Positions 15,699-20,619 of a DNA stretch of 20,619 nt are shown in pieces. The stretch comes from Sandaracinaceae bacterium (GTDB lineage: Bacteria > Myxococcota_A > Polyangia > Polyangiales > Houyiibacteriaceae). Position 1 is the first letter of the stretch; each line of letters begins with the position of its first letter. Location: positions 1 to 20,619 of the forward strand of contig JAAZAH010000116.1 in assembly GCA_012514415.1 (NCBI GenBank), written 5' to 3'. The position numbers and the translations under genes are program-made. The notes under the pieces are model-generated. The model had not been told where the DNA came from and searched no databases. It saw only the letters and a list, made by a program, of their open reading frames with translations.

Positions 15699-16403
15699 TC
15701 ACTCGCGTGCATCGGGCTGGAAATGATTCGGCGCGCCCCGTCGTTGATGCATCGCGCGAGGTTTGGTCGTCCGGGGCATGATGACGAAGCCGACGTGAAA
15801 ACTCAGGGCGATGATCGGAGCGTGGCTCGACGCTCTTTCGATCCCATCGAGGGCGGTTCGATAACGGGCGAACATCATTGTGCGCGCGCCAAAGCTGAAG
15901 TCGACGGCAAGCGGTGGGCTCAGCTCAACCTCGATACCGCCACGCAGATCGGCGAAGCCGCCATAGGTATCGACGGTGAAGCTATCGCCAAAGAGCGCCA
16001 CTCCCGCGGCGAAATCAAGCAGAGGGTGGATGCGACACTTTCGGAGTCCGAGAATCCGGAGCGTGTAGCGGAGCGTCTGCATCGTTCCGATCTCGTACAG
16101 GGCCGCGCCGTCGATCAAAAGGAGTTCGGCGCCCAATCCGGTCGAGACGTATTTCGGGAAGCGCCATTCCATCCGAGCCCCAAGGCCGCCGCCAGTGTTG
16201 AGAACGCATTGGCTCCCCGAAGGGCAGAGCGGACTCGTGTAAACACCGCCCAGGATGCTCCCTTCGACGACGCCCAATAAGAAAGGAGGGAGCGAGTCGG
16301 GCGAGGGCGGGAGGGCGAATGGCTCGGCGTCTGCCTTCGCGGCACCCAGCAGAAGGCCGAGGGCGAGCGAAGAGGCCGCCACGAGTCGCCAATCGGCGCG
16401 CAT
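15699..16403 (-). CDS. outer-membrane beta-barrel-like exported protein, unknown function
   Basis: 234 residues from ATG 16403. I choose this start rather than ATG 16430 because GGAGG sits 6 bases upstream and the product then opens with a clean signal peptide (MRADWRLVAASSLALGLLLG, cleavage likely after KADA). The mature part shows alternating strands and glycine/aromatic patterns typical of a small beta-barrel. It has a likely disulfide pair (PLCPSGSQC) near the start. I do not recognise a specific family. It ends in a basic tail (PRTTKPRAMHQRRG) after the last likely strand, which is unusual because barrel proteins mostly end on an aromatic residue. The frame may therefore include a non-barrel extension. 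It is divergent from the acidic small protein. Confidence 0.7.
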   Translation of the reverse strand: MRADWRLVAASSLALGLLLGAAKADAEPFALPPSPDSLPPFLLGVVEGSILGGVYTSPLCPSGSQCVLNTGGGLGARMEWRFPKYVSTGLGAELLLIDGAALYEIGTMQTLRYTLRILGLRKCRIHPLLDFAAGVALFGDSFTVDTYGGFADLRGGIEVELSPPLAVDFSFGARTMMFARYRTALDGIERASSHAPIIALSFHVGFVIMPRTTKPRAMHQRRGAPNHFQPDARE

Positions 16404-16529
16404 CCTTCGCCTCCAAGAGCTCATCTTCATGGTCGGGGGCTCCCCGGATCTCCAACCTATCCGAGAATGCGTTCTACGGCATGATTTTATTTGACGAGGA
16501 AAGTCTGTGTGCTCTAAGGAGCATAGCCG

Positions 16530-16557
16530 TTGACACCGAACAGCGGACTCTTATAGT
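16530..16557 (+). promoter_or_regulatory. near-consensus sigma-70 promoter
   Basis: TTGACA (16530-16535), a 16-base spacer, and TATAGT (16552-16557). Transcription would start near 16564, about 60 bases before the GTG of the acidic protein gene. This is one of the two best promoters in the window and suggests strong or constitutive expression. Confidence 0.7.
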
Positions 16558-16624
16558 ACGCGCCGAATGCGCCATCCGGGCGCGCTGGGCTTCCAGAAAA
16601 ACACTCATCAAGGGAGCGTCGTCC

Positions 16625-16990
16625 GTGGAGATCTATCTCGAAAAAGCTGCGGTTCGCCAGATCCGCACCAGCATCGAAGAAGCCATCGAAGAGGGCGATT
16701 ACGAAACGCTCCGTGAGGACCTCATCGAGGCCTTCACGGATGACGATATCGAAGAGATCGAGCGCCGCATCGACTCGGGTGACTTCTTCGATTTCATTAC
16801 GGATATTCTCGACGAATGGTCGGGTGAGGATGCGTCGGAGCTCTTTGAGCTGATCGAGCAGCAGCTCACGGATGTGGGCATCGACTTGAAGTTTGCGCTC
16901 GATGACGACGAAGAAGACGAAGAAGACGACCTCGACGCAGACGATCTCGACGACGAGCTCGACTTCGACGATCCCGACGGCGATCTCTAG
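16625..16990 (+). CDS. small acidic protein, unknown function
   Basis: 121 residues from GTG 16625, which has AGGGAG (16611-16616) 8 bases upstream. Earlier in-frame codons lie in or before the promoter and give poor translations. The first ~95 residues form amphipathic helices rich in Glu, Asp and Ile (YLEKAAVRQIRTSIEEAIEE, FFDFITDILDEW). The last ~30 residues are almost all Asp and Glu. There is no signal peptide or membrane segment, so it is probably cytoplasmic. I do not recognise the family. Such charge suggests binding to a basic partner, nucleic-acid mimicry or metal binding, but the sequence does not decide. It is a single-gene unit with a near-consensus promoter and a strong terminator, so it is likely well expressed. 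Confidence 0.75.
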   Translation: MEIYLEKAAVRQIRTSIEEAIEEGDYETLREDLIEAFTDDDIEEIERRIDSGDFFDFITDILDEWSGEDASELFELIEQQLTDVGIDLKFALDDDEEDEEDDLDADDLDDELDFDDPDGDL

Positions 16991-17043
16991 CGTCCGCGCG
17001 GACGCGGGGCTGAGCTCGCGGGTCGGATAAGGCGAATGAATTT

Positions 17044-17090
17044 AGAGGGCTCCGATGCCTCCTCGTCGAGGCGCGGAGCTCTCTTTTTTT
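17044..17090 (+). terminator. strong rho-independent terminator
   Basis: An 11-bp stem with one G-T pair (17044-17054 with 17074-17084) encloses an inner 5-bp stem (GCCTC/GAGGC) and runs into seven Ts (17084-17090). It starts 54 bases after the acidic protein gene and lies just before the convergent lipoprotein gene's stop. Confidence 0.88.
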
Positions 17091-17106
17091 CGTGTGCTCT
17101 CTGCGC

Positions 17107-18168
17107 TCAGCTCTCGGAGCATTCGCTCTCGAAGCGCGCCGCACCCGCCCTTCGCGCGCGCCCCACGGGATATTCATCGAGGAGCGTCCGAAGGTGCCGG
17201 CAGCCGCGGTCGGCGTCGCCCGCATCGAGCCACATTGCGCCGCGCTCGTAAAGCACATCGTCGGCGAGCGTCGAGTCGGGGAAGAGGCGGGGGAAGCGAT
17301 CGAAGGCTTGCTCTGCGCGGTCAAGATCGCGTGCCTCATCGCGGTAGAGGAGCCCGATTCGATAAAGCGCCACAGGCATTGCCGTCCGCGTATAGCTTCC
17401 GATGATCGTCGTCGTCTCGTGCTCGGCGACGATGCGTTCAAGGGCGGCGATGGCCGCCTCGATCTCGCCTTCCTCGACCAAGAGATCGGCGAGCCGGAGC
17501 AGAGCCTCATCCCAAAGGTGGCCTGAAGGGTAGGGGTGGTTGCGCACCAGCTTTGCGAGCGTGCGCTTCTCATTCAGCTTATCTCCGCGCTGCTCGTAGA
17601 GCTTGGCCTGCTCCATCAAGATATCGTCACCGAGGGTCGTGGTGCCCGATGCTTCGTAGAGCTTTTCGAGAAAAGCGATGGATTCTTCTTCGCGTCCCTG
17701 CCGCTTGAGATCGAGGAGGAGGAAATAGATCGCGCGATGAGCAAGGCCATCGTCGGGATAATCGCGGATAACGCGTTCGAATCCCTCGCGCGCTTGATCG
17801 TATTGTTCGAGGTACTCGTAGCGGACGCGGGCGGCGTCGTAGACGGCGCGTGAGGTGCGGCGAGAGGTGGGTTGTCGATCGCCGATCTTATCGAGGATCG
17901 CGACGGCTTCTTCGAAGCGCATCGCGCGCATCAGAGTGCGAGCCTGACGATAGCGAGCCTCATCCTGGTCGACCCGTCGCGTTGCAAGGCGCGAGGCCTC
18001 CGCATAGCTCTCGGAGGCTTGCTCGTAACGTCCCGCCCGGGCATGGCGGGAGGCTTCGGCGAGCTTTCGATCGTAGCCCTCGTTGGCGGATTGACTGAGC
18101 GTCGGGGGGCAACCGGTCAGAAGGGGGAGCGCGAGGAGCGCGAACGCGAAGAAATGGAAGCGGGACAT
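17107..18168 (-). CDS. TPR-repeat lipoprotein, BamD/YfiO-like in form
   Basis: 353 residues from ATG 18168. This start gives a short lipoprotein signal peptide (MSRFHFFAFALLALPLLTGC) with lipobox LTGC and lipidation at C20. Longer readings would run back into the tRNA gene. The rest is helical with repeated 34-residue TPR-type pairs (for example RYEQASESYAEASRLA, DQAREGFERVIRDYPDDGLA, LDRAEQAFDRFPRLFPDSTLA). The repeats and lipid anchor recall BamD/YfiO or the periplasmic TPR partners of Tol-Pal, but the protein is longer than BamD (about 245 residues) and lacks a distinctive signature. It is therefore probably an envelope TPR scaffold rather than BamD itself. The C-terminus has two Cys (C-x-xH..., ESECSES) that could be oxidised in the periplasm. 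Confidence 0.85.
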   Translation of the reverse strand: MSRFHFFAFALLALPLLTGCPPTLSQSANEGYDRKLAEASRHARAGRYEQASESYAEASRLATRRVDQDEARYRQARTLMRAMRFEEAVAILDKIGDRQPTSRRTSRAVYDAARVRYEYLEQYDQAREGFERVIRDYPDDGLAHRAIYFLLLDLKRQGREEESIAFLEKLYEASGTTTLGDDILMEQAKLYEQRGDKLNEKRTLAKLVRNHPYPSGHLWDEALLRLADLLVEEGEIEAAIAALERIVAEHETTTIIGSYTRTAMPVALYRIGLLYRDEARDLDRAEQAFDRFPRLFPDSTLADDVLYERGAMWLDAGDADRGCRHLRTLLDEYPVGRARRAGAARFESECSES

Positions 18169-18232
18169 CGGGACCTTGAGAGAGCGCGGATCGCACGCTT
18201 GAGCAAATTTAGACCGTGCACCAAGCCGGCGG

Positions 18233-18261
18233 ATCATGCCTTTATTCGCACTTAAAGACAA
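18233..18261 (-). promoter_or_regulatory. candidate promoter of the TPR lipoprotein gene
   Basis: On the minus strand TTGTCT (18256-18261), a 17-base spacer, and CATGAT (18233-18238), each 4 of 6 to consensus, about 65 bases before the ATG at 18168. Confidence 0.35.
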
Positions 18262-18319
18262 CGACACCTTGGGCGGTCCGCCAAAAATTCGAGGAGAGCC
18301 ATCACGTGCGCGCTCGAGG

Positions 18320-18348
18320 TTGACAGCTCGCGAAACTCGAGCTACATG
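18320..18348 (+). promoter_or_regulatory. tRNA promoter
   Basis: A perfect TTGACA (18320-18325), a 17-base spacer, and a weak TACATG (18343-18348), 18 bases before the mature tRNA. A GC-rich discriminator and a small CCCC-TTC-GGGG hairpin (18354-18364) follow, as is common for stable RNA promoters. Confidence 0.6.
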
Positions 18349-18365
18349 AGCGTCCCCTTCGGGGT

Positions 18366-18441
<76 letters not shown>

Positions 18442-18445
18442 GCGC

Positions 18446-18507
18446 AAGCCCTTGATTTTGCTCATGAAATGCCGGTCGCGGCGAGCAGGTCAGGGGCTTT
18501 CTTTTTT
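18446..18507 (+). terminator. tRNA terminator with nested stem
   Basis: A 9-bp stem AAGCCCTTG/CAGGGGCTT (18446-18454 with 18491-18499, one G-T pair) contains an inner TGCTC/GAGCA stem and is followed by CTTTCTTTTTT. It starts 4 bases after the CCA end. Confidence 0.65.
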
Positions 18508-18510
18508 GGC

Positions 18511-18529
18511 TGTAGCCCGCTTGTAGCCC
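18511..18529. repeat. tandem direct repeat TGTAGCCC next to the tRNA
   Basis: TGTAGCCC occurs at 18511-18518 and 18522-18529, 11 bases apart (one helical turn). Short phased direct repeats beside a tRNA are typical of arm-type integrase binding sites, which would mark the edge of an integrated element. No integrase gene or second att copy is in the window, so this is an inference. Confidence 0.35.
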
Positions 18530-18571
18530 ACTCGACGGGCGGAAAATGACGCGTCGATCGCCGACTGTGCG

Positions 18572-19756
18572 ATGCGCACCGCGCGCGCTGCGGGCCAATG
18601 GGAGCGCATCCAGCGGACGAAGGATACCCATCCCTATCTGCTCTATCAGCTCGGACCCTCGAAGGAGCATCGCCCCGAGCACGTCGAGTGGCATGGCCTC
18701 CTACTCCACGTCGACGATCCATTCTGGCGCGAGCATTTCCCGCCCAACGGATGGGGCTGCAAATGCTGGGTGCGGCAGGTGTCGAGGCGCGAGGCTGCGA
18801 GGCTCGAGAAGAGCGGGATCACGGCGCCAGAGCCGAAGCCCGTCCTCGGCGCAGATGGGATCCCCACGGGCCATGTCGATCAGTCAGAACAGGTGCCCGT
18901 GCGCACGGAGCGACCGGCGACTGTTTACGTCGACTTCAAAAACAAGCGGACCGGGGTTGAGGAGCGCGTGCCCAAGGGCGTCGATCCGGGCTTCCACCGA
19001 CCGCCGACGCAGCTGCGGACGCCGGGCGGGGTGCCCCCTACTCCGCCAGCTTCGCCACAGCAGCCCGCCGCGTCCTTCCCGTTCGCCTCCCGCGAGGCCG
19101 AGGAGCGCATGGCGACCTTTACGGCGCGAGCTCGTGATCTAGCGCGCGTGCCCGGCGTCAAGGACGTCGGCGATATCCAAGCCTATATGAACCGCGACTT
19201 GGCGCGCCTGTCGAACCGATGGCTCAAAGAGTGGAAGGCCGTATCGACCGACGCAAACGCTGCTGCAGCCCGGGTCATGATGGGCGACGCAGCGCCCTAT
19301 GATGGCGCCAGCGGACGGCCTCCCAAGACAGCGGAGGAGCACGGCGCTAGTTTCACAGCCCGCGTCGGCAGCGCAGACCAGCTGCTGGACGCGATGCGGA
19401 TGAGGTACGCCGCCACCCAGGCGATGCTGGGGATGCGCCGCCTCAAAAAAATGAAGCTCTACCGAGGGCTCAACGGCCGCGAGGCGGACTCCGTTCGCGC
19501 GAGCCTCGCGCGCGGCGACAAAGGAGTGACCATAAACCTCCGGCCGCTCTCCAGCTGGAGCACAGATGAGGCCGTCGCTCGCCGCTTCGGCTCTGTCGTC
19601 GTCATGGCCGAGCTCCCGGTGGAGCAGGCGCTCTCACCCCACCGCGTGGACCCTGCGCTGGCTGCCCCGGTTAGTGGGGTGGCCGAGCAAGAGGTGATCG
19701 TTTATTCGCCTGAGCTGCAGATCAGGGTCCCGGCTCGACGCGTAAAATCACGCTAA
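18572..19756 (+). CDS. Mu gpF/SPP1 gp7-type minor head protein (N-truncated) fused to an ADP-ribosyltransferase-like domain
   Basis: 394 residues from ATG 18572. It has no Shine-Dalgarno, and the frame is open upstream only to a TAG at 18524. Residues 1-72 are the C-terminal end of the phage head-morphogenesis fold: GQWERIQRTK, RPEHVEWHG, DDPFWREHFPPNGWGCKC with C63 and C65. In Mu gpF-like proteins this motif comes after a long N-terminal part (some 200 residues or more), which is missing here. After a linker (about 85-170), the C-terminal part (about 175-390) has the R-S-E pattern of ADP-ribosyltransferases: R298 in KLYRGL, SSWST (327-331), and ExE as E372-Q-E374 in AEQEVIV. ExE is typical of arginine-modifying enzymes. 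Phage head proteins with such domains are known and may be carried in the virion and injected. The truncation suggests a decaying prophage remnant. Confidence 0.8.
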   Translation: MRTARAAGQWERIQRTKDTHPYLLYQLGPSKEHRPEHVEWHGLLLHVDDPFWREHFPPNGWGCKCWVRQVSRREAARLEKSGITAPEPKPVLGADGIPTGHVDQSEQVPVRTERPATVYVDFKNKRTGVEERVPKGVDPGFHRPPTQLRTPGGVPPTPPASPQQPAASFPFASREAEERMATFTARARDLARVPGVKDVGDIQAYMNRDLARLSNRWLKEWKAVSTDANAAAARVMMGDAAPYDGASGRPPKTAEEHGASFTARVGSADQLLDAMRMRYAATQAMLGMRRLKKMKLYRGLNGREADSVRASLARGDKGVTINLRPLSSWSTDEAVARRFGSVVVMAELPVEQALSPHRVDPALAAPVSGVAEQEVIVYSPELQIRVPARRVKSR

Positions 19757-19978
19757 GCCGAGTCGCTCCAACGTCTCTTTTAGCTCGCGCTCAACCTCGG
19801 CGTCCATCTCTTCAGAGGTTGGCATCCGCGGGCGCTCCCCGGCCTCCCAGAGCTTATAGGCCTCGTCGATCTCGTCTTGGGTCGGCTCGGCTTTGCCCGT
19901 GCGCTCGCAGGCCCATCGGAGGATCTTCAGCCAGTTCTCGCTCGCGTCGGACAGCGTAGTTGTGGGGCTCTCGTCCAT
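19748..19978 (-). CDS. small antisense ORF in the phage region, unknown function
   Basis: 76 residues from ATG 19978 (a GTG at 19984 is also possible; neither has a strong Shine-Dalgarno). The translation is balanced and plausible: ENWLKILRWACERTGK, then DEIDEAYKLWEAG and DAEVERELKETLERL, an acidic, helical small protein with no membrane segment. It runs against the head genes and its stop overlaps the stop of the ADP-ribosyltransferase fusion by 9 bases. It sits where Mu has gene G between F and I, but is on the other strand and does not resemble gpG. I do not recognise the family. It may be a moron-type gene. Protection of the host against the neighbouring enzyme is a guess. Confidence 0.55.
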   Translation of the reverse strand: MDESPTTTLSDASENWLKILRWACERTGKAEPTQDEIDEAYKLWEAGERPRMPTSEEMDAEVERELKETLERLGLA

Positions 19979-20054
19979 GCTCACAAGGTATCATCGCGAC
20001 CCCGCATCGGCAAGCAGGTGACCACGTACCATGACTTGGGCGAAAGCCTGAGTC

Positions 20055-20619
20055 GTGGACCAAACGACTCACAAACTGCTCCTCGGCGCGCTCTGCGCTG
20101 AGCTCCACGTCGGCAACGACGGGCAGGCCCCCGAGTGGGTTCACCTGCTGCCACTCGGCCCCGAGGTCGTCGGCCGCGATGGGCGCAAATGGACGCTCCC
20201 GAGCCCCGAGGATTTCGTGCGCGCGTCGCAGGCCGAGCTCCCCGCCCCCTTTGACTATGAGCACGCGAGCGAGCGCAGGCGTCCGGATGGCACCGGCGAT
20301 GAGGCGCCCGCCGCGGGGTGGATCGTAGAACTCAACGTCGTCCGCGAGGCAGGCGAGCGCGCTCCTGGCATTTGGGGGCGCGTTGAATGGACGCCTAGAG
20401 GGCGACGCTCCGTCGCCGAGCGTGAGTACCGCTTCGTTTCCCCCGCATTCCTCCATCGCAAGAACGGGGAGATCGTGCGGCTCAACAGCGCCGGGCTCGT
20501 TCACAAACCCAACTTACATCTATCCGCGCTCAACGCGCGCGGTGAGGAGAATGTCATGACCGAAGAACAGCGAAGGGCGCTATGCCAAAGGCTGGGGCTA
20601 GCAGAAGACGCCTCGACGG
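20055..20619 (+). CDS. Mu gpI-like phage head protease, 3'-partial
   Basis: 188 codons from GTG 20055, running off the window. A stop at 20049-20051 limits the frame, and GTG 20055 is the first possible start, without a clear Shine-Dalgarno. Motifs follow the order of the Mu-like protease I family: LLPLGPEVVGRDGRKW (31-46), PAPFDYEH (63-70), AAGWIVEL (86-93), GIWGRVEWT (105-113), YRFVSPAF (125-132) and LNSAGLVHKPNL (143-154). In Mu this protein matures the capsid by cleaving the scaffold and itself, and it is encoded after F and G and before the major head gene T. The same order here supports the call. A good internal start at codon 168 suggests a nested scaffold protein. The start of the gene looks intact, unlike the head gene upstream. 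Confidence 0.88.
   Translation, partial: MDQTTHKLLLGALCAELHVGNDGQAPEWVHLLPLGPEVVGRDGRKWTLPSPEDFVRASQAELPAPFDYEHASERRRPDGTGDEAPAAGWIVELNVVREAGERAPGIWGRVEWTPRGRRSVAEREYRFVSPAFLHRKNGEIVRLNSAGLVHKPNLHLSALNARGEENVMTEEQRRALCQRLGLAEDAST
20544..20619 (+). CDS. nested in-frame start of a possible scaffold protein (Mu gene Z-like), partial
   Basis: Inside the protease frame, GAGGAG (20544-20549) lies 6 bases before ATG 20556, a much better ribosome site than that of the protease itself. The product would begin MTEEQRRALCQRLGLAEDAS. In Mu the scaffold Z is made from an internal start within gene I in the same frame, which matches this arrangement. The rest is outside the window. Confidence 0.5.

Noticed and set aside
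16319..16624. Upstream extension of the acidic protein gene
   Set aside because: It would place the near-consensus promoter inside the coding region; GTG 16625 has a good Shine-Dalgarno.
19854..20504. 216-codon minus-strand frame
   Set aside because: It is the shadow of the gpI-like protease, whose plus-strand frame has the family motifs in order.
18511..20619. Transposing Mu-like prophage ends
   Set aside because: No Mu-type end repeats or transposase genes are seen; a tRNA-proximal edge with integrase-type repeats fits better, so only the head module is called Mu-like.

Overview
The window looks like a stretch of chromosome from a GC-rich, Gram-negative, Myxococcota-like (deltaproteobacterial) organism. 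This is an inference from content: a eukaryotic-type Ser/Thr kinase, PP2C phosphatase and FHA proteins, an OmpA protein with thrombospondin type 3 repeats and a small Cys motif, a steroid-type Rieske oxygenase, and several outer-membrane or lipoprotein genes. No taxonomic marker gene is present.

Layout. (1) 1-1336: the 3' part of a gene for a possible BPI/TULIP-like lipid-binding protein, a hairpin, a gene-free stretch and a terminator facing the other way. (2) 1337-4440, minus strand: an OmpA-family envelope protein and, upstream of it, a Rieske non-heme iron oxygenase whose conserved N-terminus is cut by an in-frame TAG at codon 21. (3) 4627-11820, plus strand: a glutathione S-transferase, then three tightly coupled genes (4-base overlaps) for a membrane-anchored MutS-like ATPase, a 1108-residue protein with a C-terminal Ser/Thr kinase domain, and a POT-family peptide transporter. 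(4) 11831-15562, minus strand, convergent with the previous block: an operon of a zinc-ribbon/double-FHA protein, a membrane PP2C phosphatase with a PEGA-like domain, and an FHA protein with a C-terminal membrane anchor. Blocks 3 and 4 together hold a writer (kinase), an eraser (phosphatase) and two readers (FHA). (5) 15699-18168: an outer-membrane protein, a very acidic small protein with a near-consensus sigma-70 promoter and a strong terminator, and a TPR lipoprotein. (6) 18366-18441: an intact tRNA-Thr(CGT) with its own promoter and terminator. (7) 18511-20619: immediately past the tRNA, part of a Mu-like phage head module. It holds a 5'-truncated gpF/SPP1-gp7-type minor head protein fused to an ADP-ribosyltransferase-like domain, a small antisense ORF, and a gpI-type head protease that runs off the window and contains a well-placed internal start resembling the nested Mu scaffold gene Z.

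The points most worth a second look are the head protein-ADP-ribosyltransferase fusion next to the tRNA, the amber-interrupted Rieske gene, and the MutS-like ATPase/kinase/transporter operon facing an FHA/PP2C operon.
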